From positions 38,714,143 through 38,778,142 of the forward strand of contig NC_064761.1 of assembly GCF_011397635.1 (NCBI RefSeq): 64,000 nucleotides of DNA, read 5' to 3'. This DNA comes from Epinephelus fuscoguttatus. Lineage: Eukaryota > Chordata > Actinopteri > Perciformes > Serranidae. The number at the start of each line of letters is the position of its first letter. Within the stretch, counting starts at the first letter, position 1. Under the pieces are notes generated by a model that made no database searches, was not told where the DNA came from, and was given only the letters and a program-made list of their open reading frames with translations. Made by a program: the position numbers and the translations under genes. This document shows, piece after piece, positions 54,236 to 64,000 of this stretch.

Positions 54236-56375
54236 CAGGGATGAAACGTATATCTTTTTCCAACCTTGAATATCATTAATACACGACGTGCCCTAGGCAC
54301 AACATTTAGCTCCAAATCCAATCCGAAATTATTAGGTGATTTTCAAACTCCAACAGTCCTTGAACACATCATGTGCGCTGTAGCCCTCTGTCTTAAAAAT
54401 CACATTATTCTACATGTCTCGTAAACATTTCGGCACCAAACACATCCTGTGAAAAAATTAAATTAGATTTCTCTTTTCAACTTGCAACTTCTAAACATCA
54501 AAGGGTTCGTAATTAAAATCTAAAAACGTCTACTGTGCCAAGTTACCGATAGTTCCACTGTTGTGTGCATTTGAGACGTGGGGAGGGTCGTGCATTTCAA
54601 GGCTCAGGGCACATACACTTTGGCGACTAGGCGGTTGCTTATGTCCCCTATAAGAAGATGCAACACTGTGGCCATGTATTGATATTGATAATATATCAAT
54701 ATCGTGATAGGAGACTAAATATCGTCTTGGATTTTGGATAATTTAATATTGTAAGTGTCGTCTTTTCTTGGTTTTAAAGGCTGTATTACAGTAAAGTGAT
54801 GTCATTTTCTGAACTTACTAGACTGTTCTAGCTGTTCTGTTATTTTCCTTTACCCACATAGCCATTGTATCCTCGTTGCTTATATGTATTTATCAAAAAT
54901 CTCATTGTGACATTGTGAAAGCACCGAGAGTCAACGTCTCAGTATCGATATCGAGGTATTTGGTCAAAAAATTATGATGTTCAACCATCAGCCAAGTGTT
55001 TGTGGTCTTTATGCTCTGTGGCTGTTTCAGTGTGCAGCTGTGACATAACTTAAAGGTTTTATTTTAATCCTCAGCTGACTGTTTTTTCTGTCTTCCAGGG
55101 GTCTGGTATTCAACGCTGAGGGCAAAAGGTGGAATAAAAAAACAAGCAGCTGGAATGCGGTCCACTGGGAGCTCACGAGTACGGCTCTTAGGTTGTTATT
55201 TCTTCGACCGAGGCAGGTCAACGAACTGGAGAAAATCCAAGTGGAGAGAGCATCCAATCACAGACACATGAATTTTGAGACGGAGGGAGAGAAGGCAGCT
55301 TTTTTCTTTTTGTTTCACAGTGTTACATGTTTAACACCAGCAGGGTCTAATGCAGATAGAGAGAACGCAGGGAAGGGAATTAAACAAGAAGAGAGGCTGG
55401 TTTGTGCTGCTGTTACACCGGCCGGCCTCTATCCTTCTGTCCTTTTAGTAGCACTAATCCCTCCCCAAATCCCCTGCAGGCGAGTGCCATAAAAAGCCAG
55501 AGATGGGTCCTTCTTGGGAGATGACTGCCAGGATCCAGGATGGCAGTGACAGTCCGTGCTCACCTGCGTGGCTTTATCCGTCCTGCCTGCGACTAAGAGT
55601 GGCAGTAATCTTGAGCATTACTGATACTTAACTGTAGTAGGCTCACTAACAATGTCGATGTAGAGCTTTGAAAGAAGAAACTACAGTATTTTCTGGAAAG
55701 GAGGCCTGACTGAGGAACTATTGTTCCACCCCCGGCCCCTCAGGAATCCAGACAGCTGCAGCGCCCCACTGACAAAACACTCACATGGGTGTGAAATTTT
55801 CTAATATCCCACGGGCACGTCTTGGAGAGCTGCCTCTGTCCTCCGCCAATGAACTTCTTTTTAGCAACTTTTCACAAACACGACAGACGGTACTGATTCA
55901 TTTTGTGTATTCTTACTGTTTCTAGTTTTTGTCTAATATACTGTAAAATGCTGTGACATCCCTCCGGCTAAGGATGTGTGTAGGAGGGGTAGAAGGTCGA
56001 CCAGCATCCACGTGTTCAACTTTAGAAGTTGGTTCTGTAATAATTGTTCTGGGTGGAATACCTGAAGAAGTTCTCTTGTCAAAGAAGGAAATAACTTTAA
56101 GATTATTTAAACTGACCTCAATAAAGAGCTAGTAAAGACTAGAGAAGAGTCTCCAGAGGAAAATGAGTGTGATTGCTATTAAGTTTGCATACTGGCCAAG
56201 ATACAACGACAATAGCACCTATGGGGATTGAATTCAAATATTAATAACTCAGAGCGTAAAGTACATCAACTTGTAAAATTTATATTAGGTTTAATGCTGA
56301 GAGAAAAAGCACGAAAGAAGTACGCAGGTCAATGTGAGTGCATTTGCAGTCTAACTTAATAGTGCGTGTCAGTTA

Positions 56376-57175
56376 AAGGAACACTTCACCCCCAAAATGA
56401 TTATTTGTATATCAGTTACTCACCCTGTGTTGCATTGAATTTGCAAATAAAGCTTTGTTTTTCTCACATGCCTCCACGGTGAACAAAGAATTCAAAAACA
56501 AAAAAAAAATCTTTATGAATTGAAGTCATTGGGGTCCATGGTTAACAACAGCAAAACTATATCAAAACATCTGTTTACAAACTCTCACACAACTTGTGCA
56601 GTGTAATCCAAGTCTCAGTTATCCAGTCATATGCTCAGTACTTCCAAGACTGGGAAACAGACAGCCGTTTCCGATAGGGGGGCTAAACTAAAAGTGAAAT
56701 GTATCTATGCTCTCCTCAATGCCAGACTCCACTGACAAAAACAGTAATTTTACCTCGCTGAACACAGGAGCTGCTGGTGTTCCATTGCCTTGATCAGGTT
56801 GTGTGTTTGTGTTATTGTGTGACTTCGGTGAATCTGAACTAACCCTTTAAAACTCCAAAGTCACACAATAACACAAACAAGCTAACTAAGTGAGGCAGCG
56901 GTACACCAGCAGCTTCTGTGTTCAGTGCGGTTAAATTTGTGTTTTTGTCAATGGAGTCTGGCTTTAAAGAGAGAGTAGATACGTTTCACTTTTAGTTCAG
57001 TTCCCCATCAGAAAGCGCTGTCTGTTGGGGAAGCACTGAGCATACGACAAGATGAATGATACTTGGATTATACTGCACGAGCTGTGTGAGAGTTTGTAAA
57101 CTACTCGGACCCCTATGGCTTCAGTTCATCAAGAATTTTCTCAATTTTTGGATTCTTTGTTCACCGTGGAGGAAT
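56376..57175. repeat. Large imperfect inverted repeat (two opposed MITE copies)
   Basis: The left arm (about 56469-56825) and right arm (about 56857-57172) are diverged reverse complements. Paired landmarks are CTCCACGGTGAACAAAGAA with TTCTTTGTTCACCGTGGAG, ACAAACTCTCACACA with its complement near 57090, and TGTGTTATTGTGTGACTT with AAGTCACACAATAACACA. The left end, TTAAAGGAACACTTCACCCC, is the terminus of a common fish MITE. About 30 bp separate the arms. Confidence 0.8.
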
Positions 57176-59227
57176 GCAAGCAAAACAAAGTTAAAACAAA
57201 TATAACATTTACCTGCACACCATCTCAGTTGACGAATCAATCATTGCTACCATTAAAAGTGGACAGTAGGAGCACATATGCAGTGCATGCCACATAAAGG
57301 TACTCTGTAGTTAAACATCCTTAATTGATGCACGGATAAACCAGCGGGTTTCGAGTAGAGTCTTCATCAGTCTCCAGGATATACCCTGATGAAGACTCTC
57401 TAGTCGAAACAAGGTGGTTTATCCATGTATCAATAAAGGATTTTCAACTACACTTTCTTTCAGCTTTCTTTGACGCCTCCTCTTAGACCACAATTAACAC
57501 AACTTGGCGGCTCATAATTTGACGACTTTTATTAACATGTTGACATGCAAATCATGGTAGGTAGAACCAGGCAGCCAGTTGCTACTAGAAACAACAGGTG
57601 CACATATTAACAATTGAGCTACATCTCATATTTCTCAGGTACAGAGAGCATGTAAATATAGCCAGCAAGACAACTGACAGCACAACAGTCTGGAGGATAG
57701 AGTGCACATGAAGGTTATATAAGAGCCCCGCGAGTGTCCTCTGCTTGAGGTAAAGTGCCAAACTCGGCTCGTTTGTTTTGCCTGCAGCCACCAGTTAAGT
57801 CGTCCAAGGTGTTGCTGTCCATAAAGTGCTCCCACGTCTCAGAGAATAACTGTCTAGACAGTTTGTCCTAGACGTGGTGACAAATGAAATCTCGGTCTGT
57901 CTTTTTCTGCACTGATGTTAGTAGATAAAGCCGGAATTATGAGGACAGTCTCAACAGGTTTGATCAGAAGTCACAGTTTGTCTGTTTTCAGAGACAACAT
58001 GATATCAGCTGTAAGTTATACTGTATGTAAAGGTGTAGCATGATGCTGTGTGACCTTTGTATATCACAGACGAGATGGTGTAAGCGTCAAGTGTAACAGA
58101 ACAAAGTGGCGAGTATTTTTTTTAATGCCCTAGATACAGAAAAACTTCGCTATCATCAGAGTGTGAGAGGAGATGTTGGACACAGAGCACGGCTCCACAT
58201 TACTTCTCTCACTCCTGCTAGAATTTAAATCACCCTCACTGCATACAGCTTGGCAACAGCTTACATAACTAGATTCATTTCCTCTTCGGAGGTCCCCAAC
58301 GAGCCATAAAACTTGTGTGAGGCTTCTCCCCTTACACAATCGCGCCTTTCACACCTGCCCTCGTGTACTCATACATAAATGCAGCAGGCCCTGTGTGCAG
58401 TCGAAGGAGAAACACAAAAAGGCGACACGTGCTGTGTGGTGAATTTAAAACGGGGGGGAGCGGTTCGGATGTCTAGACGCGGTGGTGAACGAGAACACAA
58501 AATGTGTTGAGCTCCGGAAAAATAAAACAACAGACAAAACCTCCTGCTATTTTTGGATACGAGTTGTTGGTTCAAACGGCTCCTCCACCGGCTCTGTAAA
58601 CCCAGATATGTCTCCTTATTTACATTTATGGGATAAGAGCTGAAAATCATGTCCAGAGGAGGGAAGTACATCCAAATATTTCCCCTCCTAATCCTGCTGT
58701 GTGGGAGGAATCCCCAAATGTTCACTACAAACAGTGTAGAAATGTGATTAGAAGGTCGCCAAAGAGTAATTGATGCAGTATTAATAATTAATAGTTAATG
58801 TAGAGTGATGCAAATCAACCAGAAGGAAGCTGTTAGGTTCAGTACACTGTTGTGGAAAATGTCACAGTCTCATATCGAGGATTTGCACGTTGCAGATGAG
58901 TCAGTTATCTCATTAAAAACTGCTCTGAGTCGCTGCGAGGAACTGGGCCACAGGTGAGATGATGTCATACTGTAAGCTGCAATATATGTCACACCTGCTG
59001 TGAACATAAGACTCTATTTGACGCTGAGATGACATGCAGGAATATGGTACCAAAAAAACATCATTTTTTCAATAAGAGAACAACATGTGTTCCCATTTCT
59101 TGTTGGGTAAATGTGTGGTCAGGTTTCTTGTCATCAGAGCTTAGGGAAGTCTCTATATTACCATTATTTATGTGCAGTGACTGCCCTAAATGTGAAGGTC
59201 AAGTGTTGTAGCTGCACAATGAGCTGC

Positions 59228-60552
59228 AGCAGTTCAACATTTTGGGAAAGGCTTACTGGCAGAGAGTTACATGAGAAGGTGAATGTCACCTTCATGCCTG
59301 TACGGTAAATGTAAAGCTACAGCCAGCAGCTGATTAGCTTAGCTTAGCATAAAGGGTGGAGACAGGAAGCAACAGCGAGCCTGGTTTAGTTCCAATGTAA
59401 TAAACTTCATCTGACAGGGTTTCAACAAATAAATTTAAGACTTTTACAGACCTTTTTTAAGACCATTATAAATGCAAATCCAGACCTATTTCATGTCCAT
59501 ACTGGCATAAAGAAGGACACGAGGGAAAAAAGTTAACAGACACAATTATAACTTACTACTTCTAGAAGTAGCTTTACGGGAGGACACGCCATGCTACCTA
59601 ATAAATTCTGACCAAGCTGCAGTTTGCATCCGTGGCTGTCGGCTCCATGTTGGTTTTGTTTTGTAGTTTTGTTACATTGTGATCAATACAAATTGTTTCC
59701 CAAAAGTTAACACAGCTTTATAAAAGTAACATGAACTTTACGATGCAATCAATTTTTAAGACCTGTCAAAATCATACTAAGAACATTTTAAGGACTAAAA
59801 TTTAAATGATTGGCTTTTTGACTTTTACGAGGACCTGCAAAAAACCTGATCTAATGGTATCTTAAATAGTCCAGCCAATAACTACCTGAAAAAAGTTTTT
59901 TATACTTAGCTTAAGTGGGAACAGACAAGTTGCTGATTTTTTTTCTTTAACTTATCACTATGAAGTAAATGTTGATTGTGTAATGTAATGGCTATAGAAT
60001 AATGACACCATTCGTTCCCTAAAAGTCTCACTTTCATTATGCCGATCTGCCAACAGGTACGATCTCCCTGAAAATGAAGGCTCCATTTATGGTACAAATG
60101 ATATGCGTTAACCATTGTGCAACCAAAACAGGAAAAGGAGAGCACTTTAATTTTCCCCAGTAGCTATCCGTAGCTATCTCCAATTATTTACTAGTATCAC
60201 TGTAAGTTCTTTGCAGTAACTGTCCCCAGTAGTGGAGTGGTAGATGGTGAAACAACCAAAGTAACTGTGATGGCAGCTCAGCTCTGAGGTAAACAAGAGT
60301 GATCCAATTATCTTTGAAACAACGGCACCAACAATGATACCAGTTGGAAACACTAAGGGGGAAAAGTTGTCTGTTTCTACTTTAAAAAAGGATCAATATA
60401 ATATTTAATATAGCTCGTTTTATAGGCTCTGGTGGAATTAAGCTAAGCTAAGCTAAATAATTGTTAGCTGTAGCTTCATATTTAACAGACAGATGTGAGA
60501 AAGAAGCTTCCCTGTCTTTGAATTGTATTTTCCAAAATGTGAAACTATTGCT
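59228..60552. mobile_element. Fish MITE with terminal inverted repeats over 100 bp, interrupted
   Basis: The left arm (CAACATTTTGGGAAAGGCTT through AGCTGATTAGCTTAGCTTAG) is the diverged reverse complement of the right arm (TAAGCTAAGCTAAGCTAA through TTTTCCAAAATGTGAAACTA). The two arms are separated by about 1.1 kb that includes a second, hAT-like element. No coding capacity remains. Confidence 0.7.
59416..59860 (+). mobile_element. hAT-like element nested in the long-arm MITE
   Basis: Begins CAGGGTTTCAACAAATAAAT and continues with AAGACTTTTACAGACC and, near the right end, AATTTTTAAGACCTGTC, motifs of the same fish family as 13900-15013. The right boundary is approximate. Confidence 0.55.
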
Positions 60553-60609
60553 TTCACATAATTATAATCAAAAGACATTTAAAAGCATAGCATCATGATT
60601 TGCATCTGA

Positions 60610-60634
60610 TTTTTTTTTTTTTTTTTTTTTTTTT
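60610..60634 (+). repeat. 25-base T homopolymer
   Basis: An uninterrupted run of T. It could be the reversed poly(A) of an old retro-insertion, but no target duplication was found. Confidence 0.9.
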
Positions 60635-61099
60635 GAAAATGAAAAAGTAAACTGAGAAGTGTGACCTTAATCTTTAAAAAAAACGAGGCTTCAAACAGGA
60701 CAACACAAATTAGGAATCTATGTCCGTTAAAAAGTTAAAAAATATCACGTTAACCGATGAACTAAGGTTTAAGAACGATTTGTGAGACATTTATTCTGCA
60801 AATTATCTAATCAATGACAATTTTGAATGATATGATCACTGCTGATATGAGTGCTGCTCTGTGAGTTTATATGCAAGCACTTCCTTTTTTTTATCTCTCA
60901 TGGTCAGCATTTGGTATCAGTGGCTGTTCCCTTTTATTTGGCATTTGAAGTTTGAACACTTTAAGTTTAAAAATCTAATTAATGATGGAGTTTGAAGACG
61001 TACTTTGCAACCTATAAATGTTTTTGGATTTTGGACAAAGCAAATATTTCTTTGGGCTCTGGTAAATTGGGATTTATCATTTGTTACGATCATCTGACA

Positions 61100-61535
61100 T
61101 TTTATAGACTATGACTCATCAATTAATCCAGAAAATCATCAATAGATTACTTGATAATGCAAATTATTTTTAGTTGCAGCCCATCATAAAAGGATGCATC
61201 TAATTAGGTCCATAAATAACAGTTATTCTTGTTATCAATCAATCGTTTTGTGAATAAAATATCAGAAGACAGCCACAGCTCAAGGAATAGTCTTGAAATG
61301 GTTTGTTTTATCCTACGGACAGTCCAAACCTCCACATCTATTCAGTTAAATATCATGTTAAACAAAGAAAATGAGCAAATTGTCACATTTAAGAGGCATG
61401 AAACCAGAAAATATTTGGCTTTTTTTGCTTAAAAAAAGACTAAAATGATTATTTGATGGGTCAAAATAGTTGCTGACTAATTTTCTGTTCATCACCTCAT
61501 CACTTTATCGACTAATCGTTGCAGTTCTACATCTG
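61100..61535 (+). mobile_element. Fish MITE of the GCTGCAAC/ATTAGTC family, two fragments
   Basis: A piece ending TTTTAGTTGCAGCCCAT (about 61165-61185) is followed by a longer body (61210-61535) with CAGAAGACAGCCACAGC, TTTTATCCTACGGACAGTCC and a terminus ATCGACTAATCGTTGCAG. This is the same family as at 23.3 kb. No coding potential. Confidence 0.65.
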
Positions 61536-61615
61536 ATCATTTAATTCTTTTTAAAATAAGTATATAATATAAAATTTTTGCAAAGGGTTACAAACTACGA
61601 TGAAGGCCTAGGATG

Positions 61616-62258
61616 GGTAGCACAAAACACCTTAAGTTTTCTCCTTAAGGCTTACTTTCTCTTTAGCTGAGGGGCTTACACAGTTGCACAGAATCCCTTA
61701 AAAGGTTTCCTTAGTTAAGGAAAAACATTAACTCATTTATTGCATTGAAGGAGATTTAATAGCAGTAAGGTTTCCGTGGAGATTATTTGTTTGCTTGGGC
61801 TTTTGACGCCTGTTTTCGTCTCACAAAGTTGGCCAATGGTGAAAAGTGGCAGAAGAAAAGAATGATACTGGTCAGAGGAGGAAAAGATTAAACTTCTGGA
61901 GGGATACAATCATAGAAAGCACAAACTACTAAGTAAATTTGATCCCAACTACCAGACAATTGTAGGAAGAAACTGCAACAAAAATGAATTCAGTCAAATC
62001 TAAGGTCTAAAATCAAAAGCATATCCACTGGGTTCTCCTAGTGTGTTCGTTTTTTTCACTTATCACCACAAACTCGATGGTGTTGCAGTGAAGATAGAGA
62101 CAGAGGTACCTTTAGGGTTTTTTTTAGCTTGCTTTGGTTGCTAAGGTCTTTAGTAATGCCTTCAGTATAAGACCTAGACATGGAGAAAAGCATAAATACA
62201 TAAGTAAACATTTAAAGGAAACCTTAAGGAAAAGACTTAAGGGTGTTTTGTGCAACTG
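61616..62258 (+). mobile_element. Harbinger-like transposon with a dead Myb/SANT domain
   Basis: Inverted termini of about 35-40 bp: GCACAAAACACCTTAAGTTT on the left and, on the reverse strand, GCACAAAACACCCTTAAGTC on the right, each followed by a TCCTTAAGG block. Inside, 61866 to about 62000 reads YWSEEEKIKLLEGYNHRKHK and on to IVGR, a Myb/SANT-like domain of the type carried by Harbinger elements. A TGA at 61863-61865 breaks the frame just before it. The transposase is absent. Confidence 0.75.
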
Positions 62259-62268
62259 GCCTCTTCTC

Positions 62269-63313
62269 TTTATTTTATAGTGTTGAAATTACTCCATGAC
62301 CGTATTACAGTGCACAGCTCATTATTTTACGTTGTGGGAAATCAGCTTTATCTCATAAGAAACAATATAATCAGCATCAAAATCCTTCAGTTCCTCGTTC
62401 ATGGGATTGTTATGAAAAGCAGCCCTGTACACAGAAAAAAGATCCAGTTCAGAGACAAGATACACAGATTCGTAACAGTCATGGGACGTAATGCACTGAA
62501 AGAAGCGGTCCCACTCGAGAGGAACAAAGCTCTGCATTGTTGCTATTTACATGCTCACATTCTCCGCCCCTGTTACTTCACCCATGAGAGGCTGCGGCGG
62601 CTGAGAGGGTCACACACTCACTGTCCCTCTCTGAGCTCCTCACATGCCACAGTCTCCTCCACACACAGATGCTTTTGTGTGAAACAAAGGGACATCATCA
62701 TCACAGACATACCAAACACTGGCCTATTAGCAGCTTCAGATGAATGGTACAAATATACCACAGAACTCTTGTCTGATCTATAAACTATTACAGTTTGGTT
62801 AGTGTAGCGTCATCTCAGCAACTAGATGGGTGTGATTGCGAAGAAGCCACTTTTCTCAGTGTTCACTGATGCACTCTGAATCTGGTCAGATCACATGATG
62901 AGAGAGGGCTGCCAGGCAATTTTTCATTTCTTCTTCTTGTTTTCCACTCCAGCTGAACACAGTGTCACATGCTCAAAAGTGCAGATTGAATCTCGCATGA
63001 TGATTTTTTTTGTCCTCTCATCCTGCATAAAGATTTCCCTCCTGTTTATGCAGAGGAAACAATCAGCATGGAGAGTTGATTTCCTGACTGGAGGACACAT
63101 GTCTCCTGGAGAATAAATTCCAGCTCTGTAATGAGGATGAAACGCTCAGTGAGCTCTGCTCCCAGGCCTGGAGGGAGCTCAGAGCCTCCCCTCTTGTCTA
63201 CTCCCACTTCTCTTCTCTGTCTTATCTCTGAAGGACTGGACGCTCTGCCCACAGGAGAGCCGAGGGCGAGGCGGTCTGGGGGGGTCAGGGCGGGGAGGTT
63301 GGAGGTTGGAGGG
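62269..63313 (-). other. slc9a7: Putative 3' UTR of slc9a7
   Basis: About 1 kb of mostly non-repetitive sequence after the stop codon, ending at an AATAAA on the minus strand (62274-62269). That signal is only about 10 bases from the end of the Harbinger-like element. The 177-codon plus-strand frame across this stretch starts at GTG and shows no domain. The extent is inferred from the motif. Confidence 0.45.
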
Positions 63314-63577
63314 TCAGATGTGATCCTCGATGGGGAAAACCAGACGTGTGCCGCGGCTCAGCAGCTCCTGCTCGCGGGAGTCCAGTTCACGCTCCAGCGC
63401 CTCCTCGGAGGTGCTGCCGCTCCTTTTGCCATTCGCGCTCCAGCCCGACCCGCCGGCCGCATCCCCTCCACCACCTGAGGCCCCGTTGGCTGTGATGGCA
63501 GTGTCGCCGAACGTGAAGGTCAGGTCGCTGTCGTTACGGAGGACGTCAGAGTCGTGGTCCCTCAGCTGCTCGTGGTT
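63314..63577 (-). CDS. slc9a7: Last coding exon of an organellar Na+/H+ exchanger (NHE7/NHE6 type)
   Basis: An 87-codon terminal exon plus stop, phase 0 behind an acceptor TTTTCAG (63579-63578 is AG). It encodes the cytosolic C-terminal tail NHEQLRDHDSDVLRNDSDLT through FTFGDTAITANG to the end RGTRLVFPIEDHI. The family's known tail has the same elements: a DSDLTLTYGDT-like motif, TANG, a Ser-rich stretch, SSEEVLERDL and RGTRLVFP near the stop. These exchangers acidify or alkalinise Golgi and endosomal lumens. The sequence alone fits SLC9A6 as well as SLC9A7; convergence with chst7, as in human Xp11.3, favours slc9a7. The transport domain lies beyond the right edge. Confidence 0.8.
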   Translation of the reverse strand, partial: NHEQLRDHDSDVLRNDSDLTFTFGDTAITANGASGGGGDAAGGSGWSANGKRSGSTSEEALERELDSREQELLSRGTRLVFPIEDHI

Positions 63578-63631
63578 CTGAAAACACACCCACAGTGGAA
63601 CATGAGGGGAGGGATGGAGAACATGAGGGTG

Positions 63632-63662
<31 letters not shown>

Positions 63663-64000
63663 TGTAGGACACACAGAGTGGGTACATGTGGCGTGAACAG
63701 ACTGATAAGGCTCATAAGGGACACTGTGGATTTACATAAGGGAAGGGAGGAGACTTTCACTTAGTGGCCTGAGCTGCAGCAGCTGAACACAACAAAACAA
63801 CAGGCTGCACAGTAACATACAAACCTGTGACCTGCTGCATCTACCGACAGCTGTCACAGCGACCTCAACTGTTAGATAAGTTAGACCCCCAATTGAAAAG
63901 CACACGTTGCATGCTGGGTAAGTAATGAATAACTTTAAAGTTGTCACATGAGGTTCTCACAGCTCTAATTGACTGGCTGACAATCAATAGTCCACTCATG
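63578..64000 (-). other. Intron of slc9a7 reaching the right edge
   Basis: Sequence upstream of the last exon on the minus strand. It contains a CA/TG dinucleotide repeat (63632-63660) and no recognisable exchanger exon. Confidence 0.6.
63632..63660. repeat. CA dinucleotide microsatellite
   Basis: A 29-base run of alternating A and C about 55 bases upstream of the slc9a7 terminal exon. Confidence 0.95.

Larger units (their letters stand above)
51701..62268. other. Intergenic region between chst7 and slc9a7
   Basis: About 10.6 kb lying downstream of both convergent genes. I see only repeats (listed separately) and unique sequence without a supported gene. The longest plus-strand frames (55193-55492 and others) show no splice structure, domain or codon bias that would support them. 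Confidence 0.6.

Noticed and set aside
62250..62783. 177-codon plus-strand frame opposite the slc9a7 3' UTR.
   Set aside because: It starts at GTG inside a transposon terminus and lacks any domain or splice evidence.

Overview
This is a window of vertebrate nuclear DNA, almost certainly from a ray-finned fish and probably a percomorph. It has split genes with GT-AG introns, CpG-rich promoters, no operons, and introns full of the short DNA transposons and LINE/SINE fragments usual in fish. Four protein genes can be supported. Their exons were placed by reading splice sites on the correct strand and checking that each exon length keeps the frame. Family assignment rests on remembered human proteins, not on a database search.

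Left, minus strand: cyfip1, a WAVE regulatory complex subunit. Its promoter and leader exon lie near 29.2-29.5 kb, the start codon is at 18009, and 22 coding exons run down to 1271. They give residues 1-892 of about 1250; the C-terminal exons lie off the left edge. Centre, minus strand: tubgcp5, the gamma-tubulin complex component GCP5, complete in 23 coding exons (45262 down to 32154, 1015 residues), with one probable GC-AG intron. Plus strand: chst7, a single-exon Golgi carbohydrate 6-O-sulfotransferase (46084-47352), divergent from tubgcp5 across an 821-bp shared promoter region. Right edge, minus strand: the last coding exon of an organellar Na+/H+ exchanger of the SLC9A6/7 type, called slc9a7 because it converges on chst7 as in human Xp11.3. 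The cyfip1-tubgcp5 pair corresponds to human 15q11.2, so the window joins two linkage groups that are separate in human.

The remainder is introns and intergenic DNA. Notable items are a 3.6-kb satellite of 19-21-bp monomers with a higher-order period of about 0.62-0.73 kb (48.1-51.7 kb), several nested transposons, three separate relics of transposon Myb/SANT domains and one BED zinc finger, a 5'-truncated retro-insertion with a 16-bp target duplication, a perfect 27-bp hairpin, and two larger inverted repeats. I found no tRNA, rRNA, CRISPR array or operon, and nothing I would call a new biological system.
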